Shown here: positions 11,452 to 22,142 of the stretch, one piece after another
How positions within the stretch are numbered: position 1 is the first letter of the stretch
How the letters are laid out: every line of letters begins with the position of its first letter
NCBI GenBank assembly: GCA_023313575.1
Contig: JAJTTP010000012.1
Span: forward strand, 310,001 to 374,000
Direction: 5' to 3'
Origin: Eutypella sp. D-1
Lineage: Eukaryota > Ascomycota > Sordariomycetes > Xylariales > Diatrypaceae
Length of the DNA stretch: 64,000 nucleotides
Translations under genes and position numbers: made by a program
Notes under the pieces: generated by a model
Told to the model about the DNA's origin: nothing
The model's input: the letters and a program-made list of their open reading frames with translations, nothing else
Database searches by the model: none

Positions 11452-11460
11452 TATATAAAA
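11452..11460 (+). promoter_or_regulatory. Putative TATA box of the small secreted protein gene
   Basis: TATATAAAA lies about 165 bp before the ATG at 11624, followed by a pyrimidine-rich leader (TCTCTTCT, CCTCTCCCCCAC). This is a usual fungal layout. Confidence 0.5.
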
Positions 11461-11623
11461 GGACTTGCTCCTTGGTCAGCTATTCCCAGGTATTCTAAAC
11501 ATAATACATCAACTACATCGCATCATAGCCAGCATCTTTGTACAGCATACCAATCCGCGATCATTACAGAGTATATCAAGCATACTCTTCTCTTCTAGGC
11601 ACCTCTCCCCCACAGCTATCATC

Positions 11624-11986
11624 ATGAAATTCTCTACTATTTTGCTCTCCGCCCTTGCCGCCGTTGCGACTGGTCTACCTGCCACTCCCATGCCAGTAAC
11701 AGATGATCTCGGGGCCACACAAGTACGTATAAAGTTGCTTTTGAGCGACGAAGAACGATTCGTGGTCCTTAATGTATTCCAAGAATTTAACCCTCCTGCA
11801 CGAGAGGACCTACCGATCACCCAATTAAGCCTAGAGCCGGACGGACTTCTCGCCCAACTGGTCTCGTGTGAGGCTATAGCTAAAAATGGAAAGCCAATAG
11901 GGAATGGCTTCTCGCTGGGGAATGAGCTCAATGTGGCTCTGTTTGAAATTGACTCCATCAGCTGCCAGATTCCGACGTCAAGTTAG
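11624..11986 (+). CDS. Small secreted protein, 120 aa, unknown function
   Basis: The start MKFSTILLSALAAVATG is a textbook signal peptide: one lysine, a hydrophobic core, then small residues, with cleavage probably around residues 17-20. The upstream in-frame codons from 11465 lie in the 5' leader, so I chose the ATG at 11624, which sits in a good context (ATCATCATG) downstream of a TATA box. The mature protein of about 100 residues is acidic to neutral and has only two cysteines (C82 and C114), which may form one disulfide. There is no transmembrane segment, repeat or enzyme motif. The gene is intron-free and intact although surrounded by relics. Small secreted proteins in repeat-rich fungal DNA are often effector candidates or antimicrobial proteins, but nothing in the sequence proves such a role. 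I do not recognise a named family. Confidence 0.7.
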   Translation: MKFSTILLSALAAVATGLPATPMPVTDDLGATQVRIKLLLSDEERFVVLNVFQEFNPPAREDLPITQLSLEPDGLLAQLVSCEAIAKNGKPIGNGFSLGNELNVALFEIDSISCQIPTSS

Positions 11987-12638
11987 GGGGTATTGAATTC
12001 ATCCACGCTCGTTTGAGAGGGAATGGAGCTCAGAAAGGCTAATTGGATTAGCTCTTTTTTCGAATGTTCCTGTATTTGCACTTTCTTGTCAATGGTACCA
12101 AATGCGTGGTAGTGATAGTCGGTTGACACGCAGCGCAACAATGTCATATTCGCCATTTAAATGTTTGATTAGGTTGTTGTCCTTTTTACATCTGGTGACG
12201 TCACATCTCGACAGCTATTTTAAGATTAGAGTGAAATGTATAGAGCAGAATCAAAAGCGAAAAGCCGACATTTCTACGATTTGGGCTAGCGTTTCAGGTT
12301 ATTTCCATTTTCTCGGTCTCAGTTGTTGTAAGTATTCAACATTAGGCATGCCCCTGTCATCCAGTGTAAGTCCTTCACTAACCATATCATCAAGTATCAC
12401 TCTATCCGTTTCATTCCATTCCGATACCAAAATTTCAGGGGAGTTATTCAGAATGCAATGCGGCTTGGTCCAGGCGGAGCCGAGATCGACCAATTAACCA
12501 CCCTTTCTACCTACAATTATCAAATCAGCCTTTTTGTGTAAGCGACGTACTATCAACTCATGCCGTACACCTGCTCAACCCACACCCAATTCGTCGCACA
12601 ACCGAACGGTGTAACAAGCGATTTCCGCTTAAATACAT
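11987..12638. other. Intergenic, no supported gene
   Basis: Short open frames overlap on both strands at 12102-12497, but neither has a recognisable motif, signal peptide or splice support. Confidence 0.35.
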
Positions 12639-13376
12639 TCAATAAGGGTGAAAACGGTAACAATCCAGGGATCTTTCATAATGGTGTGTAGGTCTATGCC
12701 TTGCCCTGTAGAGGCCCCGTCCGAATCCACCCCGTCTGTGGCCGCTTCCTCGCCTCATGCCCGGGATGTTAGTCCACTTCCGGAAGACCTGGATGGGGCG
12801 ATCCTTTAGAATGCTATTTTTCAAGCGCAAAGCGTCCGCGACCATATTAGGCTCGGTGAATTCCACGAAGGCATATCTAATATAACAGGAGAGGGTTAAA
12901 GAGGAATACCACCACGGACAAAACAAATTGGCACGAAAAAGATGCATTGGGGCAATTTGTCCTTACCCCTTGGCCCGACCTGTGAAACTATTTAGAGGAA
13001 TAGTAACCCGGTTTATGGTACCGCAGTTCTCGAAATGGTTGCGGACGTCACCAACAGAAGCACCATAGTGAACATTGCGGACAAATATGCTGCGTCGGTC
13101 GACGTCAGCCTTGGTATCAACAAAGCCCAAACTTCTTTCCCGTTCTGGCCGGCCGATGTGGGTGTTGTGACATTTCGTAGTCTCTTTCTCCATCTCGGTC
13201 ACCCGTTTTTCTATCGCCTTAATCGTCTCCTATAAAAAGCAAACGGTTATAATTCTTGTTTATTCGCAAAAACTGCGGACGCAAGGGCGAAGGCGTACCT
13301 CATCACTATCTAAGGAGGCATTTTCAGCGGAAATACCGTGCTTAGTCCCGTTATCATCCATCTCCCGATTAGCCAT
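12639..13376 (-). CDS. Pab2/PABPN1-like RNA-binding protein (single RRM), divergent
   Basis: Three exons on the minus strand: 13299-13376, 12967-13229 and 12639-12876. Introns are 13230-13298 (GTACGC...TTATAG) and 12877-12966 (GTAAGG...ATTAG). Phases match exactly and give 192 residues. The layout is that of fungal Pab2/PABPN1 (nuclear poly(A)-binding protein): an acidic N-terminus, a short coiled coil ([16 protein letters not shown]), the linker [18 protein letters not shown], and one RRM with RNP1 [30 protein letters not shown] follows as an Arg/Gly tail. RNP2 reads IFVRNV where the family has IYVGNV, a glycine-to-arginine change in a conserved position. The tail ends in Arg/His/Tyr-rich sequence. 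This looks like a second, diverged copy rather than the housekeeping gene. The reading frame is intact, so it may be functional. Confidence 0.85.
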
Positions 13377-13689
13377 TAGGATTTATATATGCCGTTTGGT
13401 TTGTATGTTATAAAGACAATGCTTTCGATTAGTACTGCTCAGAGCTGATACTTTTAATATATCGAATATATCGAATACGTGTAGTGTATCAACGGAAAGA
13501 ATGATTGGCGTCCGATATAAACAATTGGTTCCATACCGTCCCAAAGAACATTATTTCAACAGAATAAAGGTTAAAACCAGGGGTTAAAGTGAGGAGATCT
13601 GATATTATAAGCATAAATATCGCATCCCTACACAATAGCAATACAATTTGCACCAACAATGTAATTCGTAAGCAGGGGTACGCACTGGG
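13377..13689. other. Promoter side of the Pab2-like gene, no gene
   Basis: AT-rich upstream DNA of the minus-strand Pab2-like gene. It has a short TATCGAATATATCGAATA direct repeat near 13457-13475. No other feature was seen. Confidence 0.3.
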
Positions 13690-14450
13690 AATATCGCAAG
13701 TTTTTTTTAAATAACCTGCTATGGTTATATTGGTAAAAAATTAATATAAAAAATATATTAATATATACCGGAGGCCGTTAAAAAAATTAACGCCATTTTA
13801 TAATAATTTATATTTATTACGCGTATTTAATAATTACCGTTACGGAATACCGATATATATTAATATTTTTCATATTCGTATTTATAACTTATTATTAAAT
13901 AAAAAATATTAAATAAAATAACTCGGTTTAAAACCGTTTAATTATAAGGTTATAATTTACTTTATTATCGTAATTTTCGTTATATAAAATAAATATATAG
14001 TTTTAACGTATATTATTAAATTATATTCCTTTTATATTTTTTTTATATCCGATTAATAAAAAAAAATAATTTAATATTAACCTCGAGATTAATTATAAAT
14101 TTTAAAATTAATATATCTTAATACGTAAAAAGCTATTATTATCTTTTTTTTTCTTTTTTTTTTTTCGGATTATAAATAAAAGGAAAAAAAAAAGTTTTTA
14201 ACATGGATTAAATATAAAACGGTTTAATTATATATTTTTTATATAATACCTTTTATTTAATAGCTTATTTTTTAAACCACGGGTAAATTTAACGAAATAA
14301 GTTATACGTTAATACGGTTCGATATGTTTAATAACCGATTATAAATCTTTAAGCAAAGGTGTTATAATGGCGGTAATAATAGCTGTAATAACAATATTAA
14401 CCCTTAGGGAGAAGGGAATAACGCTTACGAAAGTTGTTCGATAATATGGG
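13690..14450. repeat. Heavily RIP-mutated repeat relic
   Basis: The composition switches to very AT-rich, TA-dense DNA with scattered CG and almost no CA/TG, like the 21.5-34.2 kb block. No domain could be read on either strand through the stops. It is probably an old transposon fragment of unknown class. Confidence 0.6.
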
Positions 14451-15570
14451 ATCCGCTACAAGAGTGGCTTAGCGTAGATGGCATCAAGCCACCAGCTGAT
14501 TAAATAGGACAGAACCTAGAAGTAGAGCCCAGAGAGATATGATAATAAAGACAACAACAATCCCGATCAATAATATCAGTTCAGGTATGTAACCTAATGC
14601 AATATTTGACACATACCATCACTACCTCTTGGCATCTTATTACCCCGCGCTCAACCCGCTTACTAACATCCCGCTAAAGCCCCTAACCCCCCCCAAAGCT
14701 ATGGCCTGGTGCAATAAGTAAGTGCTACGGGCCTTTAATTGGTAGCTTTTAATTGGTTACAACTTCATTTACCGTCTTTGCCATCGCATCGAAACATGCG
14801 AGATCGTAATTACTGGATATCCTCCACGATTTGCGCCTGAGTCCGAAGGTTTAATGAGAAGCTAATATAAGGTATAATAATAACCGTGTTAAAGTTAAAT
14901 AGGCGGCCACCGAGGTAGTTCTTTTTTCGAATATCCATATTATAAATGCCCATTTCGTTAAGTTATTTTAGCCTGTCCCTTATTAGGGCAAATTTCGATA
15001 GTTTATAAGTTGTCCCTGGACTTACTGCCTTCCAGCTTAGTTAAAGCCTTGTATAATGCCAATAATAACCGATTCTTAAAATTCGAGTTATAAGTTATCA
15101 CTCATGAAAAAAAAATCCCTTTTTATCATACTCCAGTAAAATGACATAAGTCGCTTAAATCATTGCATCTCCCCGTTGCTAGTAGCATCAGTGCATTAGC
15201 TGTCTCTTATTGTCTCTGCATGGCATCATCCTTTTTTGTCGTGAGCTCCAGCAATAAGGTGAGAGGGAGACACCTTCAGATCCGCCTTTAGGAGGCCACT
15301 TTAATTGCCAGTAGGGCTTTGCCAGCCAACGCTGTCGCGATAGGGTTTTACATACGAATATAAGCTCGCCAGACAAGGCGATAATTAACGGGTGGATTGG
15401 ATACGCGTTCAACCTCAATAAGGGCTTCTCACCATCAAAGGTGTGGTAAAGTGGCTTAGCTTAACCTGGAGTTGACGCGTATTAAAAACCGAATTTTACA
15501 AATTACGAGAGAATTAAGGCAATTATCAGCACTGAAACCGGGCGCAATGATGGTATCGGACTATGACTCA
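14451..15570. other. Non-coding or decayed, nothing named
   Basis: Mixed composition. A broken helical frame on the minus strand near 14990-15060 (ALYKALTKLEGSKSRDNL) looks protein-derived, but I cannot name it. Confidence 0.3.
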
Positions 15571-16082
15571 TCAAACTTGGTCAAGTTTCAGTATAATAGA
15601 ACTTCGATCCGACATCCCCTTCATGTCTTGCTTGAAAGCCAACAACACTTCGCACTCAATCGAGTCGTTAGCCTTGCCCACCAGCTTTTGAATAGTCCGT
15701 GTCAACAAAGCCTCGGTCTCATCTTCGAAGAAGTCGCCGTCGTCGGCCACGAGAATTCCTGAAATATCGCAAGAATGTTCCCACTTGGCGAGAACGTTCA
15801 GCACACCGTCGATGCGGTGGCGGCTCTCTGAGTATTTGAAGTTCCTGCAACTGGTTAGATAATATTCGGTGCGTATAAGTCAGAAAATGCATATGTGCTT
15901 ACGGCATCAACGCGAATAGGATGCTTGCGCCCACCTCACGTCCTTGTACCTGAACATTACAGGGCTGAGAGGGAGGATCCTAAATAGAGCGTGTTGCAAT
16001 TAGCACATCGGGCGGGGCAGGCGATGTTGAACGATGTGTCCGGGTTGGTCGTACTGAGGACGGCTAGACCGGAATACGCCAT
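15571..16082 (-). pseudogene. Two-exon gene relic of unknown family (Cys-rich start)
   Basis: Minus strand. The ATG at 16082 opens MAYSGLAVLSTTNPDTSF and a Cys cluster CPARCANC. One base out of frame near 15980, the reading continues as DPPSQPCNVQVQGREVGAS, ILFALMP. Then comes a clean 58-nt intron (15845-15902, GTAAGC...CTAACCAGTTGCAG) whose phases fit exactly. Exon 2 (15571-15844) reads NFKYSESRHRIDGVL, then DISGILVADDGDFFED and IECEVLLAFKQDM, and ends at a TGA or TAA near 15571. The intact intron shows a formerly real gene; the frameshift at about 15980 shows it is broken. I do not recognise the family. The Cys cluster could be a small zinc site. Confidence 0.5.
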
Positions 16083-17499
16083 GATCGGGTGTGTATTACC
16101 ATAAGTCGGATAATGAGTGCTGCTCGAAAACGATGAGTCTTGCCTACAGAGAGGCTGTCGTATAAAATATGAGAGTTGCTTAAGAAGAACGTTACTTGAG
16201 AGATGATTGCTGGGCGCGGGGTTACAAGGTGGGTATTAATTAGCAGTAAACGATGCGGGGACCGAGTCCATCTTTAAGGCTGTAGCCAGGCAGCCAGGAT
16301 CCCTAATGCAGGAACCGATCTAATTAAGATCTAGAGCGGTGGGTAAAGGCGGGTCTATGTGGGGTTGGCCGCCAATGATAGTGGAGAGCTTCGTCATCTG
16401 CTCTTGGTCGTAAATCATGAGTCGGTATAATACAATCCAAGTTTTATAGGTAGTATGGTTTCTTATTCAGCGGGCCTCGAGACTTTGCCACCGGATTTCC
16501 TTTTATTATAACGTGGTTATAAGCTGTCGAATAGAAAAAACTGCAGCAATAGCGGTGGTATCGCGTGATGCAAAAAGAGGAATGCATACCAGTCCTTACA
16601 AGGGAGCCAGATGCCTTTGAGTGTGTTGCTAGATTATTCCTAAAGCGATGCTCACTTTCGGTTATTTGGAGTAGGTCCTTGGTTTTCTAAGGATCTCCTA
16701 AAGAAACTTCTATCGACTAGGACAGCCATGTCGATGTACTCGTCAAAGGATGCTAGCCTTACTTCCTTCTAGCAGTTATCGTTCTTGTGGGTTGGTGCGT
16801 TATAAAGGGGTCAGGGTGTGCTGACCCAGGCAATTCCGACTGGGCTGCTAATCTCTTGAATTCTGGGACGTATTATATGTATAAATTGACACTTCCTATT
16901 GCGGCTTGGGCCTCGGTGGAGGTTTCTGTACTCCAGTCGTATCGTAAGCACCGCGGCGCGCATAGGTTGCAATTTGAGACATCGTATGAGGGACGAGGTT
17001 ACGGAGGAAAAGAAAGATGTGTATGTTAAAAGAACAATAACTTGCCTCTTGATCATAAATGTAACAACATGCAAACGCACTTCGAGCTAAGGAAGGACCC
17101 ACCTCATTGGCTACTACTATCCAAAAGACAAACAAACGAATATCGAATTTAAAACTTATAGATACTTATTACCAATAAACCCCACCGGTCTACATCTAGG
17201 ACATGACCAAACAGCCGACTGCAACCTTGGGCCACAGTCGTCGCATTCATGGTCTGTTTTCCCATCTTCATCTTTCAATCCAGGATCATCAACCACCCCT
17301 AAGAACATTCCTGTCAAGCCTCCAGTCCTACCCAATCCCGTCGTTTCAGGACCGCATCCCTCGATGATGGCCTCCGGAAACGGTTTCAGGTGTTGCTGTG
17401 GAAGGTGTCACCGGGATTCCCGCCGACTCTTTATTCATCAAAGGCGTTGTTCAGTAGCTCGACATAAATCTTTCCGTGGATTCCTTTGTTTGTTTTCTT
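16083..17499. other. Intergenic, no supported gene
   Basis: Several short overlapping open frames on both strands at 16787-17135 look like shadows in moderately GC-rich DNA. No motif was recognised. Confidence 0.3.
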
Positions 17500-17690
17500 G
17501 TCTTGGCCGAGATTTAGTTCCCGGCATCCTTATTTTCCGCGGAGCGTTTCCAACAACAACAACAACAATGGTTTCCGGATACAGAGGACCAGCCGTATGA
17601 GGATTGGTATTTCACCACATCGTCAAATGGATGGACCAATACAGAGATCGGCTTGAAGTTAAGCGCTGCCCGGCCTGATCTCAGGGTGAC
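17500..17690 (+). mobile_element. Pogo/Fot1-type transposase scrap (DDE domain)
   Basis: Two adjacent frames read GILIFRGAF and then, across a (CAA)6 run, WFPDTEDQPYEDW followed by YFTTSSNGWTNTEIGLK. The pattern Leu-Ile-x-Phe-Lys/Arg-Gly, then Trp-Phe, then Thr-Ser-x-Asn-Gly-Trp-Thr is the region between the first and second catalytic Asp of fungal pogo/Fot1 transposases (cut-and-paste DNA transposons). Only about 60 residues survive. No terminal inverted repeats were found nearby. Confidence 0.65.
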
Positions 17691-17963
17691 GATACGATAA
17701 ACAACGCGGACTCGATATCCTTACTTGCTATAAGCCCAATTCCCAAACTTCATCCTTCCGAGCTTCTTTATTATGCCCACTATGAAGGGTTCAACTATTT
17801 TTTGAATATTACATGTTTTTGAATGTGGGTAGTAATAAGGAGTAATATGTGAGTGAGGTGTATCAATTAATTTGCCACCTTCCCAGCCCTCCACCTTCCC
17901 AAAAGCACTGTCACCTTGGAATAATATTTACCCGTCACTCGATACGTAATACCCGATGATATG

Positions 17964-18800
17964 TTATCTAGGGGTAGTGTCAAATGGATTTTCCACACGC
18001 GATTGTATGCCAGCATTTTGGACGTTATGATTAGCAGCGAAGTGGATCTCGGAACCTGTACGACCTGCAGGAATACGAAGCTGAATTTCTGCGCAGCTTG
18101 TATAAATTTCCGTAACGTTCGTACTATCTGAGGTTATCAATGGCCAATCCCAGACCCACATGACGGTATAGGTGCCATTCGAAGACAAATCTTCTGGGAA
18201 TTGAAAGTCAATCTGGCACATGATTTCATCTAGGCCATACTTCTCCACGCGTTCGACATAAATCGGAAGATGTGATGCCACCTGAGGTCCGCCACGGCTC
18301 TGATAACAGATACCGTCGTCATAAAACTGGACAACAAGCAATTGCCCCTTACCATTTCCTCCCTTACCATCAGCACTCCAGGCATGAAAAATGTCGTTAA
18401 TACCATCACTATCCTCATGGTAAAAAGTTCCGTACACGTATACAGTACCTCCCCGAGGAGGTCGAGGTGTAAGGGCTGGGTCGGTCACGTGTCCGTTCTC
18501 TTGATATAGCATTGCAATATAGTCACCGGGAGCTGCAGAAAGACGTGGATAGCTTTAGTACGAGCCAGCAGAAGACTTGCAAATGGGAGGGTTAGATAAG
18601 GTATCCAAGATTTTGTTTAGTTGTGTTTCGTCCGAAAAAGAAGAGTCTGTCCTGTTGATGAACCCGATAGGATAGCCAGTTTCGGTCATAAAGGCACCAC
18701 TAGGCCCAATACGCTTCAGTGCCTCGGCCCATGAATGCGCGCAAACAGACTACAACGCAGCAAATATTGCCAATGCGTTTTTAATCCATGTGGCGGTCAT
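17964..18800 (-). pseudogene. DUF7492-type secreted protein, full length but with two nonsense codons
   Basis: A single minus-strand frame of 279 codons runs from the ATG at 18800 to a stop at 17964. It is broken only by TAG at 18750-18752 and TAA at 18555-18557. The start MTATWIKNALAIFAAL is a signal peptide, and the mature chain would begin CAHSWAEALKRIG. In this fungal secreted family (DUF7492, named from memory) a histidine follows the signal peptide and the sequence QENGHVT...GTVYVYGT, YDDGICYQ, MWVWDWP and EIYTSCAEI recurs; all are present here. An N-terminal His is also the copper ligand of lytic polysaccharide monooxygenases, but that function is not shown for this family. Both stops are explained by CAG to TAG and CAA to TAA, the RIP direction. 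No other damage is visible, so inactivation is recent. Confidence 0.8.
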
Positions 18801-19171
18801 CGTCCCGGATACCAAATCAATCACAATAAGAGGAAGTAAAAGTGTTGTATGGTTAGTTGATGTAATGAAATGTTATGTAGGTATACAGCAACGCAATGCT
18901 ATAAACGAGATAGAAGGGAAGGACGGCCAGACAGCGAATTGAAGGCAAAAAGCGCAGATATAAGGACGCAATATGAGCACGTTAATACTACCGATTTGCA
19001 TAGGCCTTATTTAGGTTTTTGACACCATATTCAGGATATGTACCAAAACGCGGCACTTTGCTATTACCAAACATTGATTGAATCTTGTTCTATCCGAATA
19101 TGGCCATAACCCTAGTGAAGGACGTACCAATATAGGAAAATATTTACCTGCCTGTATCATAATATAATGCT
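18801..19171. other. Intergenic, upstream of the DUF7492 relic
   Basis: No gene. It becomes progressively AT-richer towards the minisatellite. Confidence 0.35.
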
Positions 19172-19387
19172 TAAATACCGCCTGCCTAATTAAATACCGC
19201 CTGCCTAATTAGATACCTCCTGCCTAATTAAATACCGCCTGCTTAATTAAATACCGCCTGCTTAATTAGATACCGCCTGCTTAATTAGGTACCGCCTAGC
19301 TAATCGGAAGAAGACACCGCCTTGCCTAATACAGACACCGCCTTCTACTCTCGATACTTGATTAGATACCGCCTGCCTATTATGAGA
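19172..19387 (+). repeat. 19-bp minisatellite, 7 clean units plus degenerate copies
   Basis: The unit TAAATACCGCCTGCCTAAT repeats head-to-tail seven times at 19172-19304, with one or two changes per unit (TAGATACCTCC, CTGCTTAAT, CCTAGCTAAT). Degenerate ACACCGCCTTGCCTAAT and GATACCGCCTGCCTATTA copies extend it to about 19387. An inverted copy lies at 22117-22142. Confidence 0.9.
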
Positions 19388-20041
19388 AGAAGAAGACCGG
19401 CATACCTTGGTACGACGTCAGGAGGCAGACCACCAGTGGCCCATCTGTTCCTCGGAGCGGAGTGTATCCATGGAGGGATGACGAGTAAATCCGTCTTCAG
19501 TTGTCAATATCTTCCTTTTCGGCTTTTTACAAAAGCATATGCTGGAACTTACGTTAAGTCTGTACAACTCAGCGTGGATGGCACGGTATCCTTCGGTGCA
19601 GTTGCTGTTACCGAAGTCTAGGAACTGGGTAATTAAATACATCACGTCGTCGTTATACGGAAATTTTGCAGAAGTGGTCGTTAAATATCGATTATTAGGT
19701 TATTGGTTTATGCACTTTATATAAAATAATAAAATATAATTTGTACAAGTTAGAAGAACGGAAGCCGCTATGAAATAAATAGAATACTTTATCTAATTAA
19801 ATTGCGGGCTTTCAAATTAACCTGGCTCGGATTGCGGTCTTTAACCACCAATACGTCTTTATGCGCAAGGTAAGTGTAGAAACTCCCATACGTGGTTCTG
19901 CCAGTGCAAACGGTATTCAGGGGTACGATTATTCAGGTATACCGCAGCTTTGTAGATTTTAACCCAAATGAAGTGTGGTAGCTTCGTACCTGCTCTCATT
20001 GAACGAGCCTTTTCACCTCCTGAGCGCTTGGCGCCTTTATT
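19388..20041. other. Intergenic between minisatellite and Copia relic
   Basis: No supported gene. Possibly decayed 3' sequence of the adjacent minus-strand Copia element. Confidence 0.3.
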
Positions 20042-20800
20042 TTATGATTGGGTATATGGGGCCGAGGTTTCGAGACGAATATGCTTCTTTTCGTTGAGAT
20101 AGCTAGCTAATGCGTAGGTTTTCGTGATCTCGTTATCGCATTCGATTGCTTTTACTTTTAGATGATATTGGCTTTTAAGAATGCTTAATATATATCGGAA
20201 TACTTCGATAATGGCATCTGTATCGCGCCCCTTAAGGTATATTATATCGAGGACATATCCCGAATATCTGTCTATAAATAGCATCACTAACCAGTACCCT
20301 TCCTTATCTGGCTCCAGGTCCAAGAAGCCTACAGCCATCCGTTGACCTGGGCTCGCAGTCCCTCGTAACAATGGAGGCTACAGCTTGCATAAGGTCATGG
20401 GACCAAGTCTGTATAGACTGGTCTCAGGGACTTCGTAACGTATTCCTCGAGCCTTAAGTTCCTGCCACCTTTGAAGCCAATCGTTAAATTTCTTTGAATT
20501 CTCTGGAAGTGCCTTCCGGCCTTCAGATATTGGCGGTACTCCGACTGAATATCCGTCATTAATCTCTACTTATGTGCCTTCCCAGTATTTGCTAACGTGG
20601 CATGCCAATCCTTAAGAGTTTTTCCTGGAAGTAAAGCTGCTTCTTAAACTGCTCGCAAACCCGATATAAGGATTCATTCTTCATCGCGAGCTTTCTTAAC
20701 TTTGCTCAGCACTTTGGCCTGTTGTGTGCTACGGTCCGCATTGTCGGCTGCGCGCACGTCGAGCTAGAAAAGTTTCTCCTTTAGCGGCCGCACGCCCTTC
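20042..20800 (-). mobile_element. Copia integrase region relic
   Basis: On the minus strand the frame 20042-20371 reads FLDLEPDKEGYWLVMLFIDR, then SGYVLDIIYLKGRDTDAI and VKAIECDNEITKT, ending SAPYTQS. This is the DDE integrase core of fungal Ty1/Copia elements: the first Asp in LFIDRYSGY, the second Asp in ECDNE, then the SAPxTQ block before the catalytic Glu. Upstream, in other frames to about 20800, are the fragments SLYRVCEQFKKQL and WLQRWQELK, plausibly pre-integrase or gag sequence. The catalytic Glu and RT are missing. The base composition is normal, so this copy largely escaped RIP. Confidence 0.7.
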
Positions 20801-21167
20801 TCTAGGGTAGAAATCAATTCCATAGGTATCAACCACCTTAAGTCTTTTTTTTCCCTCTTTTCTCATTAAGGAAAGTAGCTGATCACGAGTTTTTAAGCAC
20901 AACCTTCCGGCATTAGATATACTCTTATTCTGTTGGACAACGCGTATATTGGTGATGATGCCTCTGTTGTTGTATTCTGTAGACTATGACACGCGTACGT
21001 GGAGGTTCTCTAGTAGTAGACCTATGGTGAGCTGTAACCAATAGGTGAACCTATAATGACTAGGTGCTATATATAGCACCCTTGATGTCCAACATATTCA
21101 TCCCATACTATAAGCACATTGGTATTATATTTAATACTTCGTTTATTGCTTTTAATTAAAGCTTATA
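20801..21167. other. No gene recognised
   Basis: AT-rich transition into the LTR cluster. Nothing was supported beyond possible Copia debris. Confidence 0.3.
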
Positions 21168-21588
21168 TGTTATGACCTGGATAGGTCATAGAGGCCGAGT
21201 GGGGCTGGCACTAAACCCCTAGGGTTCTAGCGCAGAACCTCTCCGATAGGAACGAGGTTCCGGAACGGAGGCCAGCCATACGAAGACAGCCACAGGAATA
21301 GGAGTCACGTGACATGGATCTCCACGGTAAGATCCATAGGAAATCCAACATATCACAAGTAAACCACATACCAGCTGTTAAGATCTCTGGGATCCAACAG
21401 CTTCCATACATTCCAGCAACAGAACAAAGGATACCATTCGTATATATAACCACACTTATTACCCTCTTTTAAATAACTTAAATAAATCACCAGCTTATAA
21501 TTATAACTTAATTACTTAATACTTTTAATATTATTAAATATAACTTAATTACTTTATTACTTTTAATCTTACGATATTTATTATGACC
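21168..21588 (+). repeat. Gypsy LTR, partial, lightly mutated
   Basis: It starts TGTTATGACCTGGATAGGTC like the other LTRs of this family read from their TGTTATG end. It keeps normal GC for about 280 bp, then becomes AT-rich and stops at the next LTR without the CCAGCCGTCACA end. A truncated copy. Confidence 0.65.
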
Positions 21589-22018
21589 CGGTCAGGTCAT
21601 AAAAGGCCAAGTGGGGCCAATAACAAATCACGATCTTATTCGAAAGAATAAGGCTTTTAAGAAAACCTAGCCATAATGGGTTAGCCACGTTTTAATCACG
21701 TGATAAAAAGGATAGCCAAGATAGCTAGCTATCTTAATGATTTAGGATAGCTAGGATAGCCAATTATTTTAACGATTTAATAATAACCATATATTCTAAT
21801 ATTAGGAATAAAAAACATAAAAAAGTATATAGTTATGTTTATTACCTTTTTTTTAAATAATTTTTAAATTTACCAGTTTATAATATAATTTAATTATTTA
21901 AAATACCTTTTTTTTTATTATTACTAAACGTGATTACTTATTACTTAAAACCTTTAACACTTTTATTAACATAAACCCCCCGACTGGATTAATAGTTAGG
22001 AATAAACCAGCCGTCATA
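21589..22018 (+). repeat. Gypsy LTR, about 430 bp
   Basis: It runs from TATTATGACCCGGTCAGG to AAACCAGCCGTCATA. It matches, in reverse, the LTRs at 23298 and 32113 (same CTTATTCGAAAGAATAAGGC-type core). RIP changes blur both ends. Confidence 0.8.
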
Positions 22019-22116
22019 ATATTTTACTAATATAAACCTGTAACTAGGTTTATATAGTTAAAAGCTTAGCCGTTATATTATATAAATAAATACCCAGGTA
22101 TTTTAAAAAGCATTAG

Positions 22117-22142
22117 CTTAATCAGGCAGGCGGTATTTAATT
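22117..22142 (-). repeat. Inverted copy of the 19-bp minisatellite unit
   Basis: The plus strand reads AATCAGGCAGGCGGTATTTA, the reverse complement of the 19172-19304 unit, about 2.8 kb away. Confidence 0.8.

Noticed and set aside
12102..12497. Overlapping 131-codon plus-strand and 64-codon minus-strand frames
   Set aside because: Neither shows a domain. Opposite-strand overlap and lack of splice or promoter signals argue against a gene.
19172..19304. The 19-bp tandem array as a CRISPR-like repeat array
   Set aside because: Units are contiguous without spacers and the genome is eukaryotic, so it is a minisatellite.
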